64,000 bases of DNA from Rhipicephalus microplus (GCF_043290135.1 NC_134702.1:194774491-194838490); one strand, 5' to 3'; positions 32,940-45,669 are shown, counted from the stretch's first letter. The notes: generated by a model from the sequence alone, not told the origin. Numbers and translations: made by a program.

Positions 32940-33096
32940 ATTATGATGAATAGACGCTAGATGGCGGTACTTGGAGTGTTAACATAGATCGACGGACGGA
33001 CGCATGTGTGGACGGTCACATGGTCAGACGCACTGACGGACGCTTCGTCCTACTCATCATCATTCAATCCGTCGAATATGTTGTGATTTTTTAGAT
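32940..33096 (+). mobile_element. Truncated copy of the GACG-rich inverted-repeat element
   Basis: GATGGCGGTACTTGGAGTG leads into GACGGACGGACGC units and the right terminus TACTCATCATCATTCAATCC then GTTGTGATTTTTT. This matches the right part of 21,852-22,500. The left half is missing. Confidence 0.75.
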
Positions 33097-35122
33097 GCGA
33101 AGCAGCTTTTTGACTAGCCCACAGAACACCTACCAGCATAGAGAGCGGAAACTGTACCTTTGGGCTGTTGCATCAAAATAACATGCAAATACGTAGCGGC
33201 GGCGTACTGAACTGCAATACCGCGAGGCGAGATGGCGCTAGCAGTACTATCATCATCCATTAACAGACGCGTATTTTTTTGCTGCAGGTGGAGGGGGGGG
33301 GGTTGCGGCTGGTTCACGCTGCTCGCTTTCTCTGTTTTTTTTTCGTTGCCCAATCGCGTTTTGCGTCTGTAATTATCGCCAGGGGACCTAGCTGGCCTCG
33401 ACTGGCAAAAACAACGTCAATCAAGTAAGGTTTGCATCGTTTATTGCGAGTGTCCAAGCCGGTACAACCAATGTATACGGTCGGGTCCGAACAAAAGAAG
33501 TCACTCATACATATCGAAAGCTTTCAACCCATGTGTAAAGACTCTTGAAAGATAACAAGCATATGCATATAACTGAACATCGAAATCGCTGAATGAACGT
33601 CGCTCTCATTGTGTTGCGGCGCTCGAGTTTAATAGCGTGGCTTCAGGACAAGGGTCCGATTCTGCCATCAGATGCGGCGCTTGCCCCGTAGTGTTGATCT
33701 TTAAGTGGATGCATGATGTGGAATCGGAAAGGAAACTTGTACATTGCCGATAGATAGCTCGCGCAGTTAGAGCAATTTAGTTTTGCTAAATTTGTTAAAT
33801 AAGCAATTGCGGAAGCGTGCATTTCTGAATCTTTCTCGCTCTGCAATGCTACATTGAGTACTTCACAATTCTGCAATGATGCGTCGCGTCGAGAGCATAG
33901 GCACTAGTTCTAATACTCAGCCGTGAGCCCATATCATAGGTATTATATATTTAGGGGATGGGCCTAAAAATATTTCAGGCTTGCTACATTTATTGTTAGA
34001 GTTAAGTTACACAGTTACAACAGCTGTAATTTCTCGTCGCAGGTAATGACCAGTCTGCTGAGTATGCAGCGAACATGTATGCTAAAGGGACACTTATGAG
34101 GTGTGTGCTTACAGATCGAAAAGGCCGAATTTTAAGAAAATAAGCTTCAGGTATGCATTGTACAATTTTGTTGTCTGTACATCTTTGTTGGTACACTTAC
34201 ATCACACTATCTGCTCAGCCCTGAGCACAATCTCTCTTTATGCATAGACGTATCCATAGAACTTGAGTACTCTCTTGCAAGCAAGGACTCCTGAAATCAA
34301 TTGGTGGTACATGATGTCAATCTGTCCGAATACTGGATCAATAAAGGTCACATTTATTACACACTTGTCATTGTGTTTACTTTTTCAGTATACTTGTGCT
34401 TGAAAATGAAGTTGTTTTCTCCCTGCTACTTTTAGAGGTTAGGATTTGAAATACGTACTATCTTGCAGTGTGGCTGTAGATAAGTGAAGATCATGTATGT
34501 TTCAACTACCTGTGCGATTTCCTAGAATTTTTTTCATGACCGTAGTGCACAGAATATCACTTCGTAGTGGTAGACACTATAGTTATGACAACTTAATTTA
34601 AACAGAAGCAGATGTGCACAAAGAAATCTGGAACGTTTTTCTGCAAAAAAAAAGAGTACCACATGCAATGAACACAATCTTGCTCCTCATGACAGCACTC
34701 ACGTCTTTGAGGAAGCTGTGCTGCGACTGCTCATCACCTTTATGATTTATTATTTTATGAGCCCATTGAAGATATGTGCAAAGCTAAAGCAATTGAGTGC
34801 AGTCTTATGAGCTTTGGTGCATTTTTTTGTAAACTTGTATGAGCTAAACACAGTTAATTAAGACAAAACAGTTCTGGGTGTTGTTGGTAAACTGTCACAA
34901 GGCACAACTAAATGTCGGAAAGCCCGTTAATGCCCATCACTGTAGGTGTGTTCATTATGTAGTGCAATTAATAATTTCCGACAATTCACATGCCAACTAT
35001 GAAGTGATCGTGAGTCGTACAGTAGTGGGCAAATTAGGTTGATTCTGGCTTCCAGGGGTTCAAACAAATGACGAAACATTTGCTTTGACCCCTTATGTTA
35101 ACATATTTTTCATATTTTCCAG
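33097..35122. other. No recognisable gene
   Basis: AT-rich, with a G run at 33,292-33,302. No supported exon before the candidate at 35,123. Confidence 0.4.
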
Positions 35123-35236
35123 CTTCCATCTTCTAAGGGTCAGTTTAGTTCACCTGGACCAATCCGAACTGGTTCACAGCTGTGCACGAGAAGCTCAGAA
35201 CTTGTGCGGCAGGAGTTCAGCGGTGCGGCATCACAA
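35123..35236 (+). CDS. Candidate internal exon (38 codons), unknown gene
   Basis: A pyrimidine tract ending in TTTTCCAG is followed by 114 bp (38 whole codons, open) and a donor CAA then GTAAAT. The encoded segment is Ser/Gly/Arg-rich (starts LPSSKGQFSSPGPIRTGSQ, ends EFSGAASQ). It is more GC-rich than the surroundings. No partner exon or family was identified. Splice-like sites occur by chance, so this is only a candidate. Confidence 0.25.
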
Positions 35237-35859
35237 GTAAATGACAAGGTGGAATCCTTATTTTTGTTCGCTTAATTTAATGAGGTGCAAACATCTTGGC
35301 AAAACACGCCGCATTTATAGGGGTGGGTACAGCACCTACGTCTAATGCTATGTTGTTTGTTAAGCTGTGCGAGCGGCTGCACCAAACCAGCACCGTCAGA
35401 GCAGAAGGTACCGGAAAGTCATGAAATAGTTTTGGTGCTGTACCTCTCCTGCGCTTTTTAAAATGAATGGCAAGATTTAGAAGATACTATTGCTGCGCAG
35501 GCTGAAACGAATGGCGAGGTGCAGCACTTTGTAAAATGGATCATGTGGTGCAGCCAAATCGAACAAACCCTTAAGCACACAAGCGTCTTAGCGTTTCACC
35601 CCATCGAAATATGGCTACAGTGACTGCATGGGATCAAACAGTGTGTTGTGGAGCTCAGCAGCGTCACAATCTAACTAATAGTGAAACAGTTTCAACATTA
35701 TTGAAGTGTAGATTCCATGCCATGGTAGGCAGGCAATGCTTGTAGCCAATCTAAAGCACCTCTCCGCGATATGCACGGTAAAACATTCACAAATACAGCA
35801 TTACATGTGTGAGGTTAGAGATGACCTGTTGTAGTGGACATTCAGATGTTTCAACGTGC

Positions 35860-35907
35860 TTGCAGAGTGGACATTCGGGGGTAGTCATCCTGTCTTTGCA
35901 TGGCAGT
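35860..35907 (-). other. Possible third exon (3' part) of the small minus-strand gene
   Basis: On the minus strand a strong acceptor (TTGTTTTTCCAG) ends at 35,908. The sequence after it has an ATG-led open stretch with CPLC and ECPL pairs (MTTPECPLCKHVETSECPL), but it is not in frame with an obvious donor. It could be a 3' UTR exon. The right limit shown is arbitrary. Confidence 0.18.
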
Positions 35908-36062
35908 CTGGAAAAACAAGTAACATCACCAGATATCAATGCATGAAATCAATGCATAATTAATGCATGAAATTTTCCAAAGTAAACAAATAAACTCAGT
36001 TAATTAGTAAACAGCAGTATTTTATACATATATGTAGTGGTACCTCATAACACGTATATCAC

Positions 36063-36149
36063 TCAGGGCTGCTTCTTCACAAGGCATGTCACGTAGCAGG
36101 TTCCTTGCCCATTGTAGACATTTGCTTCCATGTCAGGTGGGCCAGGAGG
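36063..36149 (-). CDS. Candidate terminal coding exon of a small spliced gene
   Basis: The acceptor TTTTTCTGCCACAG (minus) at 36,150 precedes 29 codons ending in TGA at 36,063-36,065. The peptide begins PPGPPDMEANVYNGQGTCY and ends LVKKQP, with two Cys. It joins in phase 0 to the exon at 36,644-36,618 across an intron of about 470 bp. Together they would encode about 37 residues. I do not recognise the product. Splice signals and phase agree, but a gene this small needs transcript support. A possible further exon lies at 35,907. Confidence 0.33.
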   Translation of the reverse strand, partial: PPGPPDMEANVYNGQGTCYVTCLVKKQP

Positions 36150-36617
36150 CTGTGGCAGAAAAAGAAGTATTTCTCATTTATGTGACGCTTCCTTTGTCAC
36201 ACCATAGCAAAACCAGACCCATAATTATGTGATGTTTCTCAAACGCGACTGCAGTAAATTATTAACTAGTAGGTAAACTGAAGTGGACTAATATATGGGC
36301 TAGCTAAGAAGACACATGCGAGGCGACAGTGATTTATTTGTCTTCTTTCATCGCAACGGCCTGGTGATAGAATTTTATAATTAACTATTGAGTTAGCGCC
36401 TCGTTCCCACGTGAAGCCACGCACGCCGCAAGCAACGCACGTTTTTCCGGTTACAGATTGAGACGTTCAACAATTTTAAAATTTAATACTTCAATGCGCT
36501 GCCACCGTGTGTCGCCTACGCAGTCATTGGCAAAAAAAAAAAACTACATATGTTGAAATGAACCAACTAGCCCCGCTAGCAACCATCCTTAAAAAAACTC
36601 AAGTGGTTTCTACTCAC

Positions 36618-36644
36618 CGGCCCTAGCTTGCAACGGGTGTTCAT
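36618..36644 (-). CDS. Candidate first coding exon of a small spliced gene
   Basis: ATG at 36,644 (minus) opens nine codons (MNTRCKLGP), then a consensus donor CCG then GTGAGT at 36,617. An in-frame TGA lies 15 bp upstream of the ATG, so this is the first possible start. The base at -3 is C, which is not ideal. A TATAAATA lies about 125 bp upstream. The 5' UTR would run from about 36,744. See the partner exon at 36,149-36,063. Confidence 0.33.
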
Positions 36645-36766
36645 CCGATGAAAGCTTCAACGGTCGCTTCGTTCCCGAAAGCCACTAAAATTCCCTTCAC
36701 GGAAGCATTTGAACGAGTCAAATAAACAGAATGAGAAAGAATATGCCGGTCGGCAGAGGCTCGAAA

Positions 36767-36774
36767 TATTTATA
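36767..36774 (-). promoter_or_regulatory. TATA box (TATAAATA) upstream of the candidate small gene
   Basis: TATAAATA on the minus strand sits in a moderately GC-rich block. A CA dinucleotide at 36,745-36,744, 30 bp downstream, is a plausible start site, and a TCATTC initiator match lies at 36,734-36,729. Motif evidence only. Confidence 0.35.
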
Positions 36775-37059
36775 GCGAAACGAATTAGTCCGAGACACAT
36801 CCGAACGTACCGCGAGCCGTTACTTGCCGTCGCAACTGTTGGCCGCCGCAAACTTTGAAATGAGGATAATGATGTCGATAGGCTGTTACTGACATTCAGT
36901 CAGCTGGAGCAAAATCTATTAAAAAAAGTTAATGACGCAGCACATGTTTAGGAAAAACTACTTGCTAGAAGAACAAAATGTTTTTTATGTGTAGCGGTAC
37001 GCAAACATGTAGCGTTTGATCATTTTAAAATAAACTTGACCTCGACGAAGGCGCCTCTA

Positions 37060-37800
37060 CAAGAAAGTGCAATAGCGCAAGTGGCGAGAGGTTAGTAGAT
37101 GCGCTCTGGGTGTTTGAAGCAGAAACGCGCCGCGGTTGATTTTTTTCGCCCCCTACAGGTGAGCACTTGAACTTGAGAGTTTCCGGGGCCTGACTAGCCT
37201 GTGTAACGTTTTCCCTCCGCACCAGGACGGTGCCAAGTAGGCCATGCCTTCTCTCGCAGTGCGCGCACATGACGTTCTCTCTCCCTAGCCTGTCGCCACA
37301 CACCGTGTGTCATCTCCATTGCTTCACTCTCTCCACCGCTCCCAACGCTCCAGCCCACTCCTCCCGTCAGCATCATCTCCTCACCCGCGCCACATCTCTC
37401 TATCTGTCGGCAAGAAGAGGCCGTGAGTAGGCGCGCTGCACCAACAGACCTTTTCTAGATGGTGTTGTCTGCAAGCGCTCGCGCGCCGTCGTCTAGCCCG
37501 GCCGGGGTCCCGCTGCGCCGGCGATGTGGAGAGCGCGCTGCGAATCGCCGCGCAAACACGCCGACGGACGGGACGCCACCGGGGTATGCTTCCAGCTAGT
37601 CTGCGCGTACCTTTTTCGGCCATTGCCGACGTTGCGGGTAAGCAAATCCGATCGGTTTCGCGAATGGCAACGTAGCGCCTGGAACACCGACAAGGCGTGA
37701 GCCAGGGAAGCCAAAGGCAAACGTCGGCAATGGAACAACGACAACGACTAGTTGTGAGTCAAGAACTCTGATCGCGTTGAAAATAGAGACGGTGCGAGGG
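37060..37800. repeat. GC/CpG-rich block containing a relic of the inverted-repeat family
   Basis: Notably GC-rich compared with its flanks. About 37,640-37,770 aligns with the interior of the element at 21,950-22,080 (shared pattern CCGAC..GGCGTGAGCCAGGGAAGCC..GGCAA.CGTC). The rest contains many overlapping frames, none recognisable. It could be a CpG-rich promoter region or an undescribed repeat. Confidence 0.45.
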
Positions 37801-39780
37801 TAACATCAGCGCTACACTGAGCGTTGCGCGGTAGGAGAGGGAGAGTGTAGAAGATGAAAGAGAGGGCAGGGCACAAGCGTGCGTAATGAGATAGCTAGCG
37901 TAAGCAGGTCGTTGGAGAGAACTGGATAGAGTAACGTGCCACTGTTCGAGAGAGAGAAGGGGAAGTCACACATGCATAGTGTTAGGGCGGACACTTGAAG
38001 CGTGACAAACACGCGTGACATACCCGCGAGATGCTCCACATCTAAGCAAAGTCTATTAAGATTGTAGCTATACATGACCCGATGCATAGGCCCTCCTTTT
38101 GAACAGGTGGGGCGCGGCTATCCGCCGCCCGAATAAATAAAGATACCTCTGAAATAAACAAATCAAAGTTTTAAAAGACAAAATGGCAAAGCACCACTGT
38201 TTTGAAACGCTATGCTACCAAGCTCGCAATGAATTTTACAACACAATGAAGTGGTTCATGAGGTAGCGAGTAATACAAGTCTTTTACATCAACTGAAAAC
38301 GCACACCTGCCATGCTTAGAATGGTGTTACGTGAAATCCTGAGCTGGACGAAAATTTTCACAAAAAACGGATGAAATACCGTTAATAACGAAGCTTATTT
38401 TGCAATAACAAGGTGACACATTTTGGGCATGTGTAATTTTGTGAATTTATTGCACGAAACGGTTATTCAAAATCACTTTTGCTACTTGCGATACCGCTAG
38501 GAAGTTCTGCGACGTTAACGCTTCAAACAGCTTTTTAGCCTTGGATTAGATTTTCGAATTTACAACATTATTCTTGCATTTCAATACGCATGAAAAATCT
38601 TCAGTTACTTCACAATTGCAAAGTTTCAAAGAAACAATGGCAAACTCTCCTTCCCTTTCGGAGGGACGCAAAACAAGGACGTCGCTTTCGAAGTAGGCTT
38701 CCACGTTTCTCATCGGCAACCTGAACGTGTGTTGCTTTGAGCGGAGGAGCCCGTCAACAATTCGTGAATCACATCAATCTTGTTCCTAGTCTGGTGCTTT
38801 CCAAAAACATTCTTACAGGTTTACGAGAGCCTTTCAAGTGTAGAAAGCCTCGGCTCAAGTGCAAACTTTTCTCCAAGTGAGAGGGTCTCAGTAACCTTCG
38901 GTGACAACTCTAGGAGCTCTACTTTGTGAACGCTCTTCTTGCCTTTTCCATCTCGTCTTTGTCTTGGTTTGGTGTCGATTCTAAACCGAGCTAAATCATG
39001 AACCCCGATGCCTCCTGTTGCTCACGAACTATGCGCTCAATTTGGTCAGGCTGTTTTCTTTCCTCCGCACCATACTTGCTGTCCCAATCTTGAAACGAAA
39101 GCCAATGCCCAAGCAGTCTAAACTCAGAATAGAACAGTATAAAACCTTGAGGAAGAATTTCGTTCCGTATATAAGCAGAGCGTCTGTCTTGTCGCTATTG
39201 TTGAGCTACGCGATCATTATGCAATATGTCTAACTTCGTACTTTTTATACGCTTTGCAGTCATGGACAAGCACGAGCGCAGTAGTTTCAACTTACAGCAT
39301 GCACATACTGAGGTCGATAACCGCAGGAGCCCCCAAACAACAAAAAACAAAGACAAAATCGGCAGATTCCACGAACCCGGGAATTAATGTTATGCGAATC
39401 ATGCAGAGAAAAGATGACCTTGTTGCAATATTTTTATTGAGGGACACCTCATGAAATGACGCTTAATTTATGTACAAATGTTGCACGCACTGACATATGA
39501 AGATGTTTATACAGCCAGTTGATCGCACTTGCGCGACGATGCCAACCGGAACATGCGCATTAGCAACACCAAAAGGTGACATGAAGCGCTGATGCCCGCG
39601 AGGAGGCTGACCCTGGACGCTGCCACATTAATCAATTTCAGCGCATGGCAACTGACCACAATTGAGGTTAACCCAACAAAACGGCTGTATCAAAGGTGTA
39701 CATATCTAATGTTCAAAAAACTGAGTAGGCAGCACTGCAACCACTATTGACGTTTCGCGAAGATTAGCATCTGTTTGAAA
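37801..39780. other. No recognisable gene
   Basis: AT-rich, no supported exon. A hammerhead-like motif lies on the minus strand at 39,749-39,773. Confidence 0.4.
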
Positions 39781-39792
39781 AGTAATTACGAG

Positions 39793-40262
39793 ACCTGGCT
39801 TAGCTCTATGGTAAAATGCATCATTGCCACGCAAAACGCTTGGGTTCGATTGCAGTGGGGCCCTGACAAATATTTTTGCATTCCTCGGGTCGACGCTACC
39901 GACGCCGGATATTTAAACGCTCGTGCGTTAAAATTGCCCGTGTGTGTTGTCGTCGTTTTTGGGTAGATAATGTCAAGCGCCTGTGGTACATTACCGCATA
40001 CCAGCGGCACATACCCCCCCCGTGGATATTTGTCACTGTCTGGCGGGTATGGTTTGAAGACGAACGCGACGGGATCGTGACATGATTCATGTCCTGACCA
40101 GCACGTCTTATTCGCCAAAGCATCTTACCCTTCCGTGCTCATTTTGGTTTCCGCCAAGTTAAGGGGGTGACCACGAGAGCACTCGAACGTAAGCGGCTAG
40201 ATGGATAGATAGACACGCTCAAAGTTGCCGAAGTTCGCTAAGAAATGCTTCGCATTTAGGAT
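39793..40262 (+). mobile_element. tRNA-Gly-headed SINE
   Basis: The head at 39,793-39,866 has TGGCTTAGCTCTATGG (A box), ATTGCCACGC (an anticodon-loop-like segment with GCC) and GGGTTCGATTGC (B box), strongly resembling tRNA-Gly(GCC). A body of about 400 bp follows, ending near GAAATGCTTCGCATTTA. Frames on both strands over the body are not gene-like. The right end is judged from a repeat-like ending; no TSD was found. Confidence 0.65.
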
Positions 40263-42290
40263 CCTAAAGTTTCGTCTTTAAGGCTTTAACGCGATAGCCA
40301 TATTCTGTTATTAGTGCGTAGTTTAAACACTTCGTGCCTGAAACCTTTTCAAACTTGCTATGCACCCACTACTAGGCCTTAAGAGAACAGTACAGTAGCG
40401 TATATGTCTTTTGTTGTGGCTTACCAGATGCAATCCATGAAGTCATTATGATAATCACATGTTCGGGCACCCGACAGCAATAGGTCCTTCTACCACGCAA
40501 TATTACTGCAATATTTTATGTTGTAGTGTGAAGCATGTATACAGGACGCCTGCGTTTATTAAGCACGTGCTACTTTCACAGCATTTCCAAGTAGATGAAG
40601 TTATTTTCACCGTACTTATGAGCAGATGCGTCACCGTGTAGTAGAACATTCGCTTACCACGCAAATGAACCTCGTTTGATATCCACTCTAACCGAGGAGT
40701 TTGTACTAATTATTTTATTTGCATCACTCTCGATTTTTCGGTTACGCCCAAGATGGTTATTTTTTGCTAACAAAGAATGACAGCGACAGTGATGCTGCCA
40801 CCAATGCTGGTATTTCTGTGAAACTAGCTTTTTAACTCTACCCCGTTATCAGTTTCTAAGAACAGCGCAGACAGCTGATCCGTGAGAGAATTAATGTTCG
40901 CCGGATCGATGCAGCACACTCGGAGGAAGAAGACGCCTGGGTAGCGATGCGCAAGCAGCAATTTCGAAAGCATCAGCATCAGCAAGCAGCAACTGTGCAC
41001 CGAAGATTCGTCAATGTTCTTAATTGAATGCAAGCGGCAACGGTGAACCGAGGAAGTGGAGTTGCAGGCAGAGCAGCGTAAGCTTGGGGACGGCGTCAAT
41101 GTGCTCTCCGGTGCCTACGCCTGGTATTGGCAAGACATTCTTGAGCGGCAGTTCAGCATCACCACCTCATCTACAACCGCCTCTGGCCGCACGCTTCCAG
41201 TTTACCTTTTAACCATCCGTTTGGAGAGCTTGCTACGGTCACCCGTTTCATACATAGCCTGGGTATTACGCCTTGTAAGAAGATAGAGGGGTAGCAGAGT
41301 GGGTGGACTCCGCAATAATGGAGCTGAGGTTCATAAATACGTTTTTGCGGCAAACAGTGACCGTGAAGGGATATATAATCAGGCCCCCTTGGTCATATGA
41401 ATTCGGAAGAAAATTAGGGCTTTGTGCTGCAAACAGCTCAGTATTTGTCACCACATTCATAGTCCGTCTTTGATAGTTCCAGATTTCGTGCAAATCACTT
41501 CCTACAACCATGGAATCGAATTTTTTCGTGGCAAATCTGGGCTAAAGTATATAGGACCATTTGGGTTTGTAAGTAAGTGGCCAGAGGAGTGCGTCGTGGG
41601 CAACCTTCCGCTACTTCTTTCATAAAACCGCGCCGCTTAAGTTTAGGCGAGACCACACTGAGAACGTTGCACTGCACTGCAAAAAAATAGTAGTTTTATA
41701 AAACGTTACCCACCAGAACGATCAAACAGCTGTCCAACTAGGGATTCAACTTTGAACAGATTCCCAATACGACAGTAGCTGGAACACAATGACGTCTGCT
41801 GACCATGTTGTGTTCAAAGATTGATTCAATAAAACGCACACATCACCTGTGTCACTTCCTAGTTGCGTTTTGCGTCGTCGGTAGAACGCGCTCATACGCT
41901 TTAGCTCTGCTCCCAATTCGTCCCTCCCATTTCCCTGACGCAGCTGCGTGCTCCCTACGAGGCTGCAGAATTAAGCATCATTTCAGCAATTATAGTACTA
42001 CTATAAACTACTACTGCTTATAAGAGTGAAAGTGGGGTCGAAGAGCGGATTTCTTTTTAATCTGATCAAGAGACAGAACGCTTACGCAATCCTTGCCTTT
42101 TGATAGATAGCAAAAACATTGGGATACCTTCTCTATCATAAGGGTACCACAGGCAGTATTCGAGGGTATTGCTATTTACTAAAGTGGTGATCATTGAATA
42201 TGTGTTTTTTCGCTTGGTCTGTTCGAAGAAAAAATTTGCTCTTTGACGTCATGCTCATAACCTACATTCGAACCTCCTTTTTCTCCTTCT
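40263..42290. other. No recognisable gene
   Basis: No supported exon or repeat seen. Confidence 0.35.
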
Positions 42291-42305
42291 ATTGTGTATC
42301 TGTAT

Positions 42306-42352
42306 ATTCTTGGTTCCATCAATAAAATTTAGAGTCGGCAGTCAGCACGCGT
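42306..42352 (+). mobile_element. Possible Penelope 3'-end remnant
   Basis: CAATAAAATTTAGAGTCGGC followed by AGTCAGCACGCG and ACTCGTGTC resembles the AATAAA-TTAG-AGC-GTGTC order seen at 6,297-6,350 and near 31,380. No coding remnant was recognised upstream. Confidence 0.25.
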
Positions 42353-42379
42353 ACTCGTGTCACCCTCATCCTAGGTTTG

Positions 42380-44450
42380 CGTAGTTTTTTATTGCTTTTT
42401 TTAGCGGGACATAGGTTAAGTGGTGAACGAATCAAACGCCTAGCGATGAGGGTGAAAGTGACGGCGAAAGTGTTCGCTATGCATGGTGACTGCCTTCAGC
42501 GAACCGCTGTTAAGCAATATGGGATTCTCAGTGTACCCAGCGGAGCACTCCGGTCCTTTATATTAAGTGCAAGCCAACCCCAGCCCCGTTGCCCGGCATG
42601 GCTTGTAAGTGCAATGTTTCGTAGTCATGACAAGCAGTGCTGTGCGGACACCACCAGTAACCATGTACTGAAGGGTCGTCTACCGGATGCAGTATTCATG
42701 TGTCGTGAAGACTCGCACCCTCACCAACAGCAGCCACGTACCTCGAATATTGTGCTTCAATCACATATCACTGTACGCATGAGGCTTTACAAAGAGCTCT
42801 GTAACAAAGTGTCAGTATAAATACTGACAAATGCGATCACGCATTTGTCAGTAGAAGCACTGCTTGCCGCATTCCACCGCCAAACTACTTCTTAAAAAAA
42901 TAGTGTGAACTGTCGTTTCGTTATGGCACATCTTTAAACATCATTGGGTAAACCTTAGCGCATTGCCTAGGTGTAAAGGCGATTGCTTTTGGACTACGGG
43001 AGGTTTGGTTCGGGAAAGAAATTTATTATATTTTGAATATATCTTTGGTGCGCTCGCCCAGGAGCGGGTGAAAGAGCTTTTTGGTAACCAATCAGCTACT
43101 CACGTCTGGCTATACAAGCTTAGCTAGAAGAATGAATCATGTTGTTTAAAAGTGCTCTATATGATACCTCTAAACTAGGCCAGCTATTTTACAAAGGAGC
43201 TGTTCAAGCCGAGCTACTTTCTACTCCGTGTTTCTCGCGTAGCTGTACAGATATCAGTAGCAAAAATTGAACCTCACCTCCGGTTCATTTACGAAGCTGT
43301 TTATAGCTATAGCCCAATGGATTGTGCCCAGCAGCTGCTATAGATTAGCATAGCCATACTGCGTTAAACAGCGCAGTCGGATGGGACATGGAGAAAGAAT
43401 TCAGACTAACATGTAGTTTGTGCCGTCCGAACGTGCAGTTTCACCACGATGAACGATTGCCAGCTTTCGCAGCTTTCTGCTTCCTACGCTGCTCAGCATA
43501 TCTACGTGTCTATAGTATAGCAAGGGGCTGAGGAAGTGAAGAGAGGTTGACGATGAGTGAAGTTACGATGAAGAAAAGAAGAGTGGGAAAGGAGGGGGAG
43601 AGAGGGTAAAGTATCGCAGAGTTATCTATAGTACACGAAGCGGTGTGAAGGCGAAGTAAAAATGAGGTAATAAGGAAAGGCAGGTAGGAACTAGTTTATC
43701 GCGGGTGAATGGGGGAGGACGGATGAGTTGAAGACTGCAAACGGACAGGCGGTCAAAGGGAGATGTGGAAGAGGGGAAAGGAACAGCGGTACCGGTGTTG
43801 GGGCGGAGTCGGAACTCAGAAAACACAATGTGCAGTTATGGTAGCACAGGTGGTTAAACATCACTTCATCGCTGAGGCTCTCTCTCTCTCTCTCTCTTAG
43901 CTCCTTTAACCTTTGCATTTACGAATTAGGTCACTTAAGGCCACGGATCTCTATTTTATATCACGCATCACACACCGGTAATTATGATAAAATATGAGCA
44001 CATATATATTGTCAACTGGTATTATTTCTCATCAGGCGTACCTCTTCTTTGATGAGTAGCCACAATATACTTCAAAATAATTTCGGCAGACGCAGCGTGA
44101 CCAGCGCCAAATCATTTATTTTCTAGAGTAGTTGCTTAATCAACTTTTAAACTAATTGTTCAAAACATCAAATGAATACAAGTGACAGTGTCATAGAACA
44201 GTGGTTCTCAAACTAACGTTAGCTAGTGGGCCGCAGTCAAGAAATTTATTCGAGGGAAAGTGCGTTGTAACTTATCACTTTTAGTCTTAAAAAACTCTTT
44301 TCCCATAACCCATATACTGATTTCCACAATGACTGAAATCTGGGCGCCAATTCTGACATGATGAAGCTTCATTTCACGGCGATGCTTCAACTCGTACGTG
44401 GCAGACAAGATGCTCAGGTTTGAGCCCAATGCAATCACTGTAGCTTAGAC
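42380..44450. other. No recognisable gene; (CT)n tract near 43,878
   Basis: A 147-codon frame at 42,377-42,820 lacks an ATG near its start and any motif. A (TC)n tract of about 22 bp is at 43,877-43,899. Confidence 0.4.
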
Positions 44451-44458
44451 GAATTGAT

Positions 44459-44546
44459 TTGATTGATATGTTGGATTTAACGTCCCAAAACCACTATATG
44501 ATTATGAGAGACGCCGAGAGAAACCACTATATGATTATGAGAGACG
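44459..44546 (-). mobile_element. SINE 3' fragment with an internal 25-bp tandem duplication
   Basis: Matches the 3' body of the main SINE family (GGATTTAACGTCCCAAAACC, antisense). The segment AACCACTATATGATTATGAG plus AGACG occurs twice, about 33 bp apart (near 44,489 and 44,522). The rest of the SINE is absent. Confidence 0.75.
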
Positions 44547-44547
44547 A

Positions 44548-45669
44548 AGAAAGCGCTAATAACTGCGCTAAAACAGAGCGCAGTGCGAAGCGAAGTCATA
44601 ACACTTTCTTTCACGTGTCTGTCACCGCAGTGATACAATACCATCGGTTAGGAAAGTACATAGAATCTTGGAAATTTTTCTTTACAATATCGCAAAATTT
44701 TGAGAATGACACCGTTCGACCGATCCCTCCTTAGGTATTCTGTCCTGTTGTATCGATGCATCTACTCACCCTGCATCTCTTGGAGTAAAGCGCAGCGAAG
44801 ATTAACACTGCCATTAACGCATTATCAAGACGCAGCACTCTGAGCTGCCTGCCGTGAAATTGTTCTCTGAAAGTTTCACGCCATCCTTAATGCGTAAACC
44901 CCGAACTGATTCAAACTAAAACGGGGGAATTCAAAGCCAAAAAGTGTTGTGCATCACATATCATTGGAGCATGACTGAAGCTGGTGAGAGATAAAGTGTC
45001 ATCACAGGCTATATTATATTTTCAATCAATGAATAAAACTCCCTTTAGAGGGTCAACGAAAACAAAAAGGACAATTACGAAGATTGGCAATCGCCACTCG
45101 TTAGCTCGAGTGGCATGGAATGGGCCATTACTTTCAGTCATTCCAGTACTGGCCAGTATAACTGCGATAAGATATCGGAAATTTTCACTCGGGGCTGATT
45201 GCATAGAGTCAGTACCACCATGGACTGAATTTAAACGTTTAAAATATCGATGTAAAACCTACTAGTGTCATACTAGAAAACTGGAGGTCATGCGAACAAG
45301 ACTACATTACCGCATGCCCCCTTTAAATCTATATTCACAAAAGGCTGGTCTGGGAATTTCTCCCCTATCCAGCTTTTGTTCAGAAATATAAATCAACAGA
45401 GCATTACGTTTTGTCATGTCGCCATTACAGACTGTTAGGAAATTGTCTCCTTGCCATCCCATTCGCTAAACTTGTGTTGACCTTCACTATTGAGAATATA
45501 CTCTCCATGGTGCTTTGGTTCTGCACTGCAGCCACAGGAATGCCTTTGATGCCGTTTGCAGTTATGTTCATAAAACCAAGCTAATGGGCCTCTAAATTTC
45601 TGTTTGTATATTTGTTAATATAGTATTATTAAGCGAATTCTATGAACGAATGATGATGGTGATGATGCC
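44548..45669. other. No recognisable gene
   Basis: Unassigned AT-rich DNA. Confidence 0.4.

Noticed and set aside
37381..37744. Overlapping minus-strand frames in the GC-rich block
   Set aside because: Low stop frequency from GC content; no recognisable protein.
39786..40118. 110-codon minus frame
   Set aside because: Antisense to the tRNA-Gly SINE body; repeat-derived.
42377..42820. 147-codon plus frame
   Set aside because: Opens at a TTG in a T-rich run with no ATG nearby and no motif.
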